Shown here: positions 42,791 through 51,395 of the stretch, in pieces
Position numbering within the stretch: the stretch's first letter is position 1
How the letters are laid out: every line of letters starts with the position of its first letter
The notes under the pieces: generated by a model
What the model saw: the letters and a program-made list of their open reading frames with translations, nothing else
Database searches by the model: none
What the model was told of the DNA's origin: nothing
Made by a program: the position numbers and the translations under genes
Assembly: GCA_014584465.1 (NCBI GenBank)
Contig: JACTMU010000014.1
Span: 90,319-154,318, forward strand
Source of the DNA: Pseudomonadota bacterium
GTDB lineage: Bacteria; Bdellovibrionota; Bdellovibrionia; Bdellovibrionales; JACTMU01
Reading direction: 5' to 3'
DNA length: 64,000 nucleotides

Positions 42791-43759
42791 TCAGTTGATG
42801 AGAAGATAACCAGACTTTGTTTTCTTGACCCTTCCTTGTTCGATCATACTGTTCACGATTTGACAGACTGTAGTCTTCCGCATCCGACAATGTTCCCGCA
42901 AGTCATTGATTCCAAGGGGAGTGGAAGCATCCATCAAGGCGGATTCAACTCGTTGTTCATTGGACAAATTTATTTTAGGTTCTTCGCCTAATTTTACTTC
43001 CATCGTCGCCGGATTGAGAATCAAGTCCTGTTCTTCAACATCGAACCCATATCTCTGAACAGTCTGAATAGTCCTTCGTTGGTCGTATCTCTGTAATAGA
43101 ATCGCTGTATCAACGGAGCTGAACAATCCGGTTGAACCTAAAATTGCCGATGTTCCCGATCCTCGCTTGCCGATGTGATGCGTGAACATCAGGTGAACGC
43201 CGCTCGTTCTTGCGATCTCAATTATGTCGTCGAAAACGGCGGTCGTCTCATTGTAACAATTAATATCTCTTACCAAGGGACTAAAGAGGCGAAGCCAGGT
43301 GTCTGCAATCAAAATCCCAGGCTTATACTCATCAATAAGCTGATACAGCCAACTGACTGGATTTCGTGGTGCTCGACCACAGAATACATAGAGTTCATCG
43401 GCATTGGACATGCCAAGGGCTTGATACCGTTTTCGGATTTCATCTCGTCGGTCCTCTAAGAACAGCACCACACATCGGCTCTTTAGCGTGGGTCTGTTAA
43501 GCCATTCTTCTCCACGAACTATTGCTCGGCTTAGACTGTAAAGGAGAGTAGTCTTTCCGACCTTTGGCGATGAACAGAGCAAAGAGATTGAGCCAACACC
43601 AAGAATGTCATCCAGTATCCAAGAGTATCGTTCCGGCGGTTCAGACAGCAGCTGGTTGACTCGCGTAAGCGTTAAATTTTCTGTTATGTCTTTCTTCTGT
43701 CTGCTCCCAAAGTTGTCAAAAACTTCTGCGGGATCAAAGTTGCTCGGACACATCCCCAT
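42791..43759 (-). CDS. RepA-like AAA ATPase with winged-helix tail
   Basis: 322 residues of the RecA-like AAA_25 family: Walker A as CSSPKVGKTTLLY, Walker B as GILIADTWLRLF, sensor HLMFTHHIGKRGSG, and a C-terminal winged helix (INDLREHCRMRKTTVCQIVNSM). These proteins act as hexameric replicative helicases in RSF1010-like plasmids and phages. It sits upstream of the HUH protein and ParB-like gene in the same transcript. Good case for a replication module. Confidence 0.8.
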   Translation of the reverse strand: MGMCPSNFDPAEVFDNFGSRQKKDITENLTLTRVNQLLSEPPERYSWILDDILGVGSISLLCSSPKVGKTTLLYSLSRAIVRGEEWLNRPTLKSRCVVLFLEDRRDEIRKRYQALGMSNADELYVFCGRAPRNPVSWLYQLIDEYKPGILIADTWLRLFSPLVRDINCYNETTAVFDDIIEIARTSGVHLMFTHHIGKRGSGTSAILGSTGLFSSVDTAILLQRYDQRRTIQTVQRYGFDVEEQDLILNPATMEVKLGEEPKINLSNEQRVESALMDASTPLGINDLREHCRMRKTTVCQIVNSMIEQGRVKKTKSGYLLIN

Positions 43760-43827
43760 CCTCTTTTTTTATGAATAGGGAAATTATTATGGCTACCGGA
43801 CTGGTCAATGAAAAAATATTTTTTCGT

Positions 43828-44181
43828 TTACAGATGAGTTGTATTGGCTCTGGTGTCGGGATTAGAAAAATCTGGTTTTGTTAAAGAAGTGCTGCTTGGG
43901 TCAATATTTTCAGACGTCTCCAATATCTCGATTTTTTGCATTACCTTATTCAGTTTCTTTTCAATTTTTTGTCTGCGAATTTCAAGTTGGCGCAAACTCA
44001 GATTAGAAATGTCCTCAAAGAAAGAATCGTAGTCATGTGCCTTCAGCCATCTGACATGCTCCTTTACTTCCTTAGCGTCCATCTGCAAACCATCCGCCAT
44101 CTCTTTGAGCGAAAGCTTCAGTGTTAAACACCTCAACACGTCGATACGATCTCTGCAAAAACTGTTATAATCGGAATCCAT
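43828..44181 (-). CDS. HTH/coiled-coil protein of unknown function
   Basis: 117 residues: a helix-turn-helix-like segment (LSLKEMADGLQMDAKEVKEHV) followed by a coiled coil (LRQLEIRRQKIEKKLNKVMQK). GGAGG upstream of the ATG. Probably a small regulator of the island. Confidence 0.55.
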   Translation of the reverse strand: MDSDYNSFCRDRIDVLRCLTLKLSLKEMADGLQMDAKEVKEHVRWLKAHDYDSFFEDISNLSLRQLEIRRQKIEKKLNKVMQKIEILETSENIDPSSTSLTKPDFSNPDTRANTTHL

Positions 44182-44190
44182 AACACCTCC

Positions 44191-44763
44191 TTAAAAAAGC
44201 AGCCAATCCATTTGGTCGAGCTGACATTCAATCTTCGTCTGTTTCCAACTAAGCTCTGCGTCCAGCAACCTCAATTCCTCTGTTGTCATTACTTTAATGT
44301 CTGGCATTTCACGGTCGTAGGCTTCGTATAATCCGTAGCGAAAAAGGAACCTGGTGCGCTTCGACTGCAAGTCCATTGCCTCTTCGATCAATTGAGCTTT
44401 ACGAATATGATCGCTATCTGATTGACCAATCTCTTGTTTTTTCTCCTGAATACTTTTTTTGAAGTCGGCATCTATTTGCACCGCCAAACGATATCTTTCT
44501 TGGCCATCGCTAAACCTGGCCGAATACGATTTAAGCCAGAGAATGTCCCGAAATACTGTCCTTGTAGAGCAGCCCAGCAATTCCGCCAAAGTTTTAATTG
44601 AGATGTTTCCCGATTCCGTCGCTAAAAGTTTGTGTAACTTACGCCGTCTCTTGCCAGCTCCAAGGGGAAGGTCCTGCCACCAATCCAAGGCATCCTCCTG
44701 AAGCAGCCGAGAGAGTCGTTCTTTCTGCCTGTTGAGTGAGCGCCACCTAACCATGCTGTGCAT
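44191..44763 (-). CDS. HTH protein (DeoR-like N-terminus)
   Basis: 190 residues. The segment ISIKTLAELLGCSTRTVFRDILWLKS is a classic HTH_11/DeoR-type helix-turn-helix. The rest is helical without a sugar-sensor domain. Starts at ATG 44763 or 44754; its reading frame overlaps the end of the upstream excisionase-like gene by about 17 bases, typical of coupled translation. Confidence 0.6.
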   Translation of the reverse strand: MHSMVRWRSLNRQKERLSRLLQEDALDWWQDLPLGAGKRRRKLHKLLATESGNISIKTLAELLGCSTRTVFRDILWLKSYSARFSDGQERYRLAVQIDADFKKSIQEKKQEIGQSDSDHIRKAQLIEEAMDLQSKRTRFLFRYGLYEAYDREMPDIKVMTTEELRLLDAELSWKQTKIECQLDQMDWLLF

Positions 44764-45205
44764 TCCTCATGGCTTTTATAGCCTCTTTCTCTTTGTGTAA
44801 GGATACCTGTTCAGCATGACGTGCCCATTTCGACTTCCATTCCTCGTAAGATTTTTCATAAGCCTTCGGCTCCAGGTCGTTGATATAAGTCGGTCTGATA
44901 AATCTACCAATAGTGAGCGGGTGCAAATCGTCCAGTTTCTTCGAGCGTAAAAGGCGATAAAGCTTGTCCCTCGAAACGCCCAACACCATTGCTGCCTGAA
45001 CAACGGACAGTTCCGTGTTTGGCCCTTTTGGAACTTCAATCTCTCTAGTCTTGAGTGATCTGATACCCTTTCTCTTCGCCTTAAATTTGAGATCACGAAG
45101 CCTGAAGTTGACTGCAAGTCGTTGCTTGTAGAGTTCTTTCAACTGCTGTCTCAGCTTATCAACGTCGGTGGTCAAGCGCCCCCCTTGGTTTGATACATGT
45201 GCCAT
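44747..45205 (-). CDS. Excisionase-family HTH protein
   Basis: 152 residues. Residues 65-115 (LSVVQAAMVLGVSRDKLYRLLRSKKLDDLHPLTIGRFIRPTYINDL) form the MerR-like HTH_17 fold of excisionases, with a basic N-terminal coiled coil (LRQQLKELYKQR). It is the promoter-proximal gene of the leftward operon. It may direct excision by one of the recombinases or regulate the operon. Confidence 0.7.
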   Translation of the reverse strand: MAHVSNQGGRLTTDVDKLRQQLKELYKQRLAVNFRLRDLKFKAKRKGIRSLKTREIEVPKGPNTELSVVQAAMVLGVSRDKLYRLLRSKKLDDLHPLTIGRFIRPTYINDLEPKAYEKSYEEWKSKWARHAEQVSLHKEKEAIKAMRNAQHG

Positions 45206-45250
45206 CTGTACAGTTTTTTACTCTGTATTAGATTGCACTGTATTGCTTGT
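45206..45250 (-). promoter_or_regulatory. Repeated ACAG sites upstream of the leftward operon
   Basis: On the minus strand AATACAG occurs twice with 15-base spacing, followed by TGTACAG, all within 45 bases before the excisionase-like start. The regular spacing suggests operator sites or binding sites for the HTH proteins of the operon. No ribosome site is evident before the ATG. Confidence 0.35.
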
Positions 45251-45459
45251 TATTATGTCTTGAAATGCAAAACTACTCAACTGAACATTGGGAATTTCAT
45301 GTCATTGAGGTGTCAGTTCAAGAGGGTTCTGTTGTTAAACTGGGGGCAGTTCAAGAATTTTTTCTAATAAGCGGATGAGATGATAAATGAAATTACAGAC
45401 CGTTTCGGATTGTGCTCGGCAAGCTTCCCGCAAACTTTCGGGAAGGTTATCGTCAATTT

Positions 45460-45748
45460 TCAGTAGTCGATAAATTCGGTGGCAGACTGTTTTAGGCTAT
45501 CCCGATGTTCAAAGTACCGGATAGGCATGGCCGGACTTGACCAACCAAAATGGAGTAACACTTTGGCCATTGGACACTTCGCCTCCTGTGCCGTAGTGGC
45601 AGCGGCAACTCTGCAACTGTGAGGAGATACCGGGCGCTTCAATCCAATCACGGCAGCGTACTTCCTAACGATTCTGTAAACGCCCGACGGAGACAGTGCG
45701 GTCAAATGGTTCCAATGAGGTGATGTCAGCAGTGGCTCATCTCCATTG
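45460..45748 (-). pseudogene. Tyrosine recombinase, C-terminal part, separated by IS
   Basis: This part carries the HxxR motif (SPHSCRVAAATT), the late histidine (LLHFGWSS) and the nucleophile tyrosine (PIRYFEHR) of the phage-integrase family. It continues in frame the N-terminal part at 47402-48036 when the IS and one CCATTG copy are removed. It has no proper start of its own (a TTG at 45705 opens the visible frame). Confidence 0.85.
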
Positions 45749-47401
45749 CCCTAATTTGACCTGATTTTTATTGACTACATTTTTTTAACAACTTTTTATC
45801 AACTACTTTTAATATTTCTTCTTGCTTCTTTGTAAGCGCAACAAGTCTTAAAATTCTTCTTTGGATCTTTTAAATATACACGATATAGTCCGTCTAACTC
45901 ATTAAGCGCAACCTGAAATGATAAACCCATTGGTCTTACTTTTTCTTTTAAGATTGAAAGAAGTAAACATGATAAATAACAAATAAATACGTGAGCTTCA
46001 ACTCTATTATACAACCAGTGTCTCACAGGCCGTAAGCTAACTACCCCTTTTAAGGATTGAAAGCATTTTTCAACAACATCTTTATCAAAATAAGTTTCAA
46101 TAGCTTCAGTTGCATTTAGATTTGTTGTTGTAAATAAAAATGAGACGCCATCAAATTTTTTATCTTCACTTATCTTAGCTTCATTGATTTTTCCATTTTT
46201 AGTAAAATATTTTTCAAGTTCAGGTTTTATTGCTTTTTTGTTCAATAGACGAACTTGAGCAGCTGTTATTTCATCAAGTCTGAATTCAGCAACTTCGATA
46301 GCTTTTCTAGAATTATAAATTATTATTAGCCGACCTTTTATGCCACCATGAGTATAAGTTTGCTCTTTAAAATAAAAAATGGTTTTACCCATACGCAGCC
46401 TATTTTTTGTAACACATAGATCTTGAGATTTAAATTCGTCACCAAGTGTTTTTTTAATATTATTATCCAATTTCATTCCACAAAGAATTTTCCAATGATT
46501 CTTCGAGAGAAAAGCAGTGTTTTCAGCAGATGTAATGCCTCGATCAATTACGGCCAAACCGCTTTTTATTCCAAACCCTTCGAGATCATTTGAAATGTCA
46601 GAAAAAGTACGCGCATCATGAATATTTCCCGGAAATGTTTTATGGAAAATAGGTATTCCTTTTTCTTGAGTAACAGCGAGTCCTATTTGAACCAGTTTAT
46701 GACCCTTTCTATTTTCTTTATCATGACCATACTTTGCCTTGGAACATTTTTTCCCGTGAAAATAAGTATTAGTTACGTCATAAACAACGCCCTTTGTTTT
46801 AATTTTAAGGACAGATTTCACTTTATCAAATATTTTAACCTGATTTGTAATAAAGTGTTCACTTTCCATAGCATCTAGGGCGTTTACTAATCGCTTTTCA
46901 GTTAATGCCTCCAATCCTAGGATTAGATTTAGATCAGTTCTTGCAAACCACTTCTTCATATGATTGAGGCTTTCATAATCAAGACAATGAGCATAGACTA
47001 AAGATAAAATTTCCTTACTATATTCGCCTAATATTCCTGGCAATCCAATACTTTCCGCGATTGAATGAAGAACCATAAGTGGACCAGAAAGTTTTACCGA
47101 TTCAATTTCTGCATTTGATATTGAGGTAGTCAGAATGGTTTTACCATCAGATTCTTTACCCAAATATCTGAGATATTTGTGAACAACCTTGCCACCAACT
47201 CGAACAGATTCAACCTCTGCTAAATAAATTTTCCCATTTCTTTTTATTTTTTTTATAAAGCTCATGTAGTCAATAAAATATTGACTACACAAAAATGCAA
47301 CAGTTATTTTTAAAAAAACTAAAAATAGTTTTTTCGCTGCTAAATGTTAGTTTTTTCGAGGTCTATAGGATGTAGGCAATAAAAATCAGGTCAAATTAGG
47401 G
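45749..47401 (-). mobile_element. IS1634-like insertion sequence, 1653 bp, with 6-bp target duplication
   Basis: Terminal inverted repeats start CCCTAATTTGACCTGATTTT at 45749 and end with its complement at 47401, about 29 bp with one or two mismatches. CCATTG flanks both ends (45743-45748 and 47402-47407). It holds one transposase gene and short non-coding ends. Base composition is clearly more AT-rich than its surroundings, showing recent arrival from another background. Confidence 0.92.
45799..47265 (-). CDS. IS1634-family (IS4 superfamily) DDE transposase
   Basis: About 488 residues. DDE motifs: first Asp in YDVTNTYFHGKK, second in LAVIDRGITSAENT, and the YREK-like region with Glu in DKDVVEKCFQSLKGVV. 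AT-rich codon use. The ATG at 47263-47265 (MSFIKKIKRNGKIYLAEVES) is more plausible than a frame opening 9 codons upstream. The frame is intact, so the IS may still be active. Confidence 0.92.
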   Translation of the reverse strand: MSFIKKIKRNGKIYLAEVESVRVGGKVVHKYLRYLGKESDGKTILTTSISNAEIESVKLSGPLMVLHSIAESIGLPGILGEYSKEILSLVYAHCLDYESLNHMKKWFARTDLNLILGLEALTEKRLVNALDAMESEHFITNQVKIFDKVKSVLKIKTKGVVYDVTNTYFHGKKCSKAKYGHDKENRKGHKLVQIGLAVTQEKGIPIFHKTFPGNIHDARTFSDISNDLEGFGIKSGLAVIDRGITSAENTAFLSKNHWKILCGMKLDNNIKKTLGDEFKSQDLCVTKNRLRMGKTIFYFKEQTYTHGGIKGRLIIIYNSRKAIEVAEFRLDEITAAQVRLLNKKAIKPELEKYFTKNGKINEAKISEDKKFDGVSFLFTTTNLNATEAIETYFDKDVVEKCFQSLKGVVSLRPVRHWLYNRVEAHVFICYLSCLLLSILKEKVRPMGLSFQVALNELDGLYRVYLKDPKKNFKTCCAYKEARRNIKSS

Positions 47402-48036
47402 CCATTGGTTAGTGACCGACCAGACTTTTCCAGATATTCAGTCAGATACTTGAAGGCGATTAAATGTAAAACGATTCTACGTTCCTTTTCACCCTTGCCA
47501 ATTATCCGCAGAACCGGCTTTTCGTCCTCCTCGAAAAGGTCTGAAACTTTTAATCCGCACAACTCTGACCGTCTCATTCCAGTGTAAACCAACATTGCCA
47601 ACACTGCTTTATGGAAATTGCCAATGGCTAGGTTCGGGTCAGGAGCGTCCAACAATGAGCGAACCTCACGTTCTGACAGCCCTGGTGTCTTTCCTTCGGA
47701 GCTGACCTTCGGAAACCTAACTTTTTCGACGGGGTTGTGTACGACCACTCCTTGGTCTTTTAGCCAAGAGAACAGGCTGGACACGCTGGAGAGCTTTCTT
47801 GCAATGGTGGATGGTTGTCGTCCTGACGAGCGCAACTCATCACGGTAGGTAATCACATCTTGAATCGTGATGTCGGCTGGATGCTTGATCGGAAATCGCT
47901 CAAAGAACTGTCTGCAATCAAGTTGATAACTTCGACGGGTTTCTGGACTGATCTGATTCGCAAGCCAGTTGTTGTATTCGACAGAAACCTGTTGGAATGC
48001 AGGTACAAGTGGTTGGGTAATGGCAAGTTGGTTCAT
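47402..48036 (-). pseudogene. Tyrosine recombinase, N-terminal part, separated by IS
   Basis: Contains the core-binding (SAM-like) domain (SPETRRSYQLDCRQFFERF) and the start of the catalytic domain with the first Arg (YTGMRRSELCGLKVSDL) and the beta-hairpin Lys (IIGKGEKERRIVL). The open frame runs 6 codons into the IS before stopping at 47386. Together with 45460-45748 it makes a protein of about 310 residues, the XerC/XerD length. Overlaps the upstream RarA-C-like gene by four bases. Confidence 0.88.
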
Positions 48037-48737
48037 TCGTCACCGTCATCATTTGGATTGTACTGCTTTTCAACAATAGGGGCGTAGGGATTCGCGGGGT
48101 CGAGTGGTTCAAAATCCGGTTCGTCGCGGTGGTCTGGATGACCACGGAGCCAAATTTTTTCGATCTCTGTAGAGTAGTCCTTTCCGCCAAGCTCTTCCGG
48201 TGCAGCTCGGTTACTCAACTGACTTGAAACTCGAACAAAAAATCTCCACCACCTATTTCGCTTGCGCCCTTCTTCGACATGCTCGTCATAAGCCCAATCT
48301 GGTATCAGCTTGCGATAACCTGCTTCTTTCTTCAGTTTAATGTATTCCCATGCCGAATCCGCAATCCGGCTCTTCCGCGACCTACAAATCATTAAAATAA
48401 TCGCAGCCAGTGCTGGAGTGTAGGTCGCCTTTCTCTTTTTCTCTTTATAGACAGTGAGCCAGAGTTGAATTTTTGAATCAATCGCAGCTGACATTGCGGG
48501 TGAGGCAAATCCAATGTCCTCCGCGTTTACTGTAGCCAACGTGATTAGGAGGTACTGGGTGTACTCCTCCATTTCGTGAGCCCAATAAATACTTTCTTCC
48601 TCCAATCCAAAACGCAAAGCCTTCTGCAAGGCTGAACGAACAAGTCGCAAATCGTGGCCGCCTCTGGTTCTAAGTTGGTAATCTGATTTCTTTGATCCGC
48701 CTTTCATTCTGTCCCGTTTCTCCAGTTCTATTTCCAT
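48033..48737 (-). CDS. RarA/MgsA C-terminal-like protein without ATPase domain
   Basis: 234 residues. The stretch GGHDLRLVRSALQKALRFGLEEESIYWAHEMEEYTQYLLITLATVNAEDIGFASPAM matches the C-terminal helical and tetramerisation region of the RarA/MgsA clamp-loader-like ATPases (there SALQK-SIRGSDVDAALHWLARM and EDIG-ADP). The AAA+ domain is absent. The tail is acidic and Pro-rich. Starts at ATG 48735-48737. It may interact with or compete with host RarA at replication forks, an inference. Confidence 0.55.
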   Translation of the reverse strand: MEIELEKRDRMKGGSKKSDYQLRTRGGHDLRLVRSALQKALRFGLEEESIYWAHEMEEYTQYLLITLATVNAEDIGFASPAMSAAIDSKIQLWLTVYKEKKRKATYTPALAAIILMICRSRKSRIADSAWEYIKLKKEAGYRKLIPDWAYDEHVEEGRKRNRWWRFFVRVSSQLSNRAAPEELGGKDYSTEIEKIWLRGHPDHRDEPDFEPLDPANPYAPIVEKQYNPNDDGDE

Positions 48738-48913
48738 CACAAGGACGATAATTTCCAGATGTTGTTAATTATATTTTATAGTGAGTCTAGCGACGGTAAA
48801 GTGGAATTCTGTGACAGGTGTCTGGCTTGAGAAGGTCGAAAATTGTTCTTGTACCGAGGAAATCATCCATCAAGAAATGTAAGTATGATTCCAGTTCCAG
48901 AAATATCAATCGT

Positions 48914-49207
48914 CTAAGCAGCACTCGCCTTGGTCGCGGCAGTGATAAGTCGTCCAAGATTTTCAAGGTCGGCCACATTTGCCCGAAGCTCTATTACATC
49001 TCCGGAGGCGGTAGTAATTTTCAGATCCTTACCATTCTGAACAGCTTCCATTGCTTCAGATAGAGTAAATAGAAAAGTTGTCTTAAACAGATTCTTTATG
49101 CTGACAGTATTGTCGAGTTCGACCACCAGAAAGCCAGTGCCCAAATCCTTTCCATTCAAAGTCGCGCTCTTGTTCCAGGTTCCCAGCTTAAATCGTAACT
49201 TTGCCAT
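48914..49207 (-). CDS. Small hypothetical protein
   Basis: 97 residues, AAGGAG 6 bases before the ATG. Beta-rich N-terminal part (FKLGTWNKSATLNGKDLGTG) with a helical, Ala-rich C-terminus. No family recognised. The preceding stretch 48738-48913 contains no convincing gene. Confidence 0.55.
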   Translation of the reverse strand: MAKLRFKLGTWNKSATLNGKDLGTGFLVVELDNTVSIKNLFKTTFLFTLSEAMEAVQNGKDLKITTASGDVIELRANVADLENLGRLITAATKASAA

Positions 49208-49216
49208 TCCAACTCC

Positions 49217-49768
49217 TTACTTTGTTGCGGCCTTGTACGCATCGGATGCGTTTATGCTTGATGGCGTTCTCTTCATCACAGAGCCAAGTTTCTCTTTTGC
49301 CCTGCCATTTACCCAAAATACGCTGAAGGCTCCGTCTTTCTCGATCACCTCATACAACCCGCAGTTTGCCTTCCCATTATTGACATTGCATGAAATCAAA
49401 TCGTGTCCGTTGAACTCAATGTGTGACACAGTTACAGCATAGTCGAGAGGATTTTTACCGGCTTGAATCTTTGCTTGGATTTCTTGACCCAGTTTATTTA
49501 TCTGAAAATTCCTTCGCGTTCTCTCCAACTCGCTTGCAATGGTTGCCTGAGCACGTGGTTTAACTTGGGCAGAACGATTGCCGGTTTGACTAAACTGAAA
49601 AATAGCTAAGACGAAGACGCCGGTGATTGCCCACCTAGCTTTCCGCTGGAACTTTTTGTACTTCCACATTTTGAAGATTCCAACCGGACAGATGAATAGC
49701 AGCCACAGGATCACATTCAAATCCGATGGACCATTGTCCTTGACATTCTTGTAAACCGGATCGGTCAC
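49217..49768 (-). CDS. Membrane protein of unknown function
   Basis: About 183 residues starting at a GTG that overlaps the stop of the nuclease gene (GTGA), with GGAGGAG just before it. Two membrane segments (LNVILWLLFICPVGIFKMW and WAITGVFVLAIFQF) precede a polar C-terminal domain with two cysteines (DLISCNVNNGKANCGLYEV). A longer frame from 49825 is less likely since it would overlap the nuclease by 60 bases. Confidence 0.6.
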   Translation of the reverse strand: MTDPVYKNVKDNGPSDLNVILWLLFICPVGIFKMWKYKKFQRKARWAITGVFVLAIFQFSQTGNRSAQVKPRAQATIASELERTRRNFQINKLGQEIQAKIQAGKNPLDYAVTVSHIEFNGHDLISCNVNNGKANCGLYEVIEKDGAFSVFWVNGRAKEKLGSVMKRTPSSINASDAYKAATK

Positions 49769-50262
49769 TTCTCCTCCTTTGTAGATGCAGGAGTACGTAC
49801 CTTCATCTTCTCTATATCGCACCAATTAGGTGGCATTTTGGTCCCGCCATCGTAGGCATACGCCAATCCTGCGTTCATCAGATTTTCTGATAACGACTTT
49901 CCATCGACGATCACGTCAGCGAGAATCCTGAAGTATTTCTCGCGCGAGACATTCAAAAGATCCACACGCTTGGCCCTTTTCAGCAGGACCGCGACTTGCT
50001 CTTTCGTATAAAGACCGACTCGCTTTTCACATTTGTTTTTCGTGCTGACTTCAGCGGTGTCCAAGCCGCGAACACGAACACTGATGTTCTTTCCGATCAG
50101 TGGGTGGATGCCGGGAATATCGAAGGTGATTGTGTCTCCGTCGTAATTTTTCAGATACTTCACGCACCGGAAGTTATGGTCGTCATGCTTGCACGAATCA
50201 TCTGCGATGGCGTTTAACGCAACAAAGGCAAGAAACAATACGATTGAGTGTTTAATCTTCAT
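49765..50262 (-). CDS. Exported staphylococcal-nuclease-like (SNase) protein
   Basis: 165 residues. Signal peptide MKIKHSIVLFLAFVALNAIA, then KYLKNYDGDTITFDIPG (Ca-binding Asp), SVRVRGLDTAEVSTKNKCEKR (Arg and DxE-like positions) and a C-terminal helical region NLMNAGLAYAYDGG. The fold is the thermonuclease OB-fold, a Ca-dependent phosphodiesterase. The start at 50260-50262 is preferred since it places the signal peptide at the N-terminus. It could degrade DNA outside the cytoplasm or block superinfection. Confidence 0.75.
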   Translation of the reverse strand: MKIKHSIVLFLAFVALNAIADDSCKHDDHNFRCVKYLKNYDGDTITFDIPGIHPLIGKNISVRVRGLDTAEVSTKNKCEKRVGLYTKEQVAVLLKRAKRVDLLNVSREKYFRILADVIVDGKSLSENLMNAGLAYAYDGGTKMPPNWCDIEKMKVRTPASTKEEK

Positions 50263-50578
50263 TCGAGTCTGCCTTTCGCTTGTTCGGGATCGCTCTCTCA
50301 ATCTTCACTTTGAGCCATCCCTCGAAGATGTCCTCAGTGGCGATCTCTTCCAGGGTTGGAGGCCGTCGATCACTTCCGTACAACAAAAATTCCATGGAGG
50401 TTCCGAAGTATTCAGCAAGCGCAAGAACATGATCGAGCTTCTGCGGCTTTCCGCCAGCCATAAGCGAAGACAGAGTAGAGGGCGGCACTTTTGTTTGCCG
50501 ACTCAGCTCACGCGCGCTTAATCCTTTCTTGGTCATCAGACGCTTTAGCACCTGATGAAGTTTCAGTTCTTTTGCCAT
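50252..50578 (-). CDS. XRE-family HTH transcriptional regulator
   Basis: 108 residues with a clean lambda-repressor-type HTH (LKRLMTKKGLSARELSRQTKVPPSTLSSLMAGGKPQKLDHVLALAEYFG), then a linker with DIFEGWLKVKIERAIPNKRK. Overlaps the nuclease gene's start by 11 bases. Likely the local regulator of the 48.9-50.6 kb genes. Confidence 0.85.
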   Translation of the reverse strand: MAKELKLHQVLKRLMTKKGLSARELSRQTKVPPSTLSSLMAGGKPQKLDHVLALAEYFGTSMEFLLYGSDRRPPTLEEIATEDIFEGWLKVKIERAIPNKRKADSNED

Positions 50579-50704
50579 TCAAATTCCTTTGGAGACACGA
50601 ATACTTACTCACTTTGATTCGGTTATTTCCTTGGCATGTCTGAGTTGATTTCTTACCTCCGAATAGTTTGTGCGAACGTATGAACTGGACGAGTTCTGAT
50701 TCCA

Positions 50705-51064
50705 TCATCTGTCACCATCGCGTTTTTTCGGGTGTTCGGACGGCGGAACATCGTGACTATCCCATTTCACAATCTCCGGAACCTGTAGCCAAATCGCGAC
50801 GGCACGAACAACTGCTCGTCGGAGCCTCTCGTCCATCGAATACGACAACTTGAAAGGATCGAATTTGGGATTCACTTCATCTGCCCACAAAGCCATGCAC
50901 CAGGCAACGGCAGTTCGTTCACCACCAGTGAGGTCATTCCGCAGAACCATTTTCCATTCGATACTTTCTCGCTCGATGCTCAGAGCATGAGAAAATTTCG
51001 CTGCCAGATTAGGGTATGTCTTGATGATTTGGTGGATCACCTTCACGTAACGAGAAGTAGTCAT
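50705..51064 (-). CDS. Hypothetical island protein
   Basis: 119 residues, helical, with ERTAVAWCMALWADEVNPKFDPFK and a polar tail. No family recognised. Its ATG overlaps the stop of the upstream gene by four bases, which supports translation. Confidence 0.55.
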   Translation of the reverse strand: MTTSRYVKVIHQIIKTYPNLAAKFSHALSIERESIEWKMVLRNDLTGGERTAVAWCMALWADEVNPKFDPFKLSYSMDERLRRAVVRAVAIWLQVPEIVKWDSHDVPPSEHPKKRDGDR

Positions 51065-51243
51065 TTGTCCTTTTCACGCTGGCGCGCTTTGTACCAGCCG
51101 CACTTGTCCCGGCAGATGAAGCACCACATCCTCGACTCTGCTTCTGTTCTTGTGATTTCGATTTCGTCCAGATGACGAGTGCAAAAGTCCTTACGAATAA
51201 GCTCCGTTTTTAATTCCGATTTTTCTGTTCCGTTTTGTGCCAT
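51061..51243 (-). CDS. Small Cys/His-rich hypothetical protein
   Basis: 60 residues with CTRHLDEIEITRTEAESRMWCFICRDKCGW, four cysteines that could bind zinc. Overlaps the following gene (ATGA). First gene of the leftward group before the divergent promoter region. Confidence 0.5.
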   Translation of the reverse strand: MAQNGTEKSELKTELIRKDFCTRHLDEIEITRTEAESRMWCFICRDKCGWYKARQREKDK

Positions 51244-51269
51244 AACCTACCGTTTTGATTGTGTAGGTT
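51244..51269. promoter_or_regulatory. Inverted repeat in the divergent promoter region of the DISARM operon
   Basis: AACCTAC (51244-51250) and GTAGGTT (51263-51269) are perfect inverted arms 12 bases apart, placed between the leftward small gene and the rightward vsr gene. An operator for both directions is plausible; the candidate regulator is the XRE protein at 50252-50578. No clear -35/-10 pair was identified. Confidence 0.35.
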
Positions 51270-51395
51270 TAGGATAGTTTATATGACGTGCTGCGCAATA
51301 AATATCGAATGTATCGATCAAACGTGAACTGATTCGCCTTAAAATTGAGCAGGTAAAGTTGATCTCAATTCGTGACCAAAGGTATAGATCACCTT

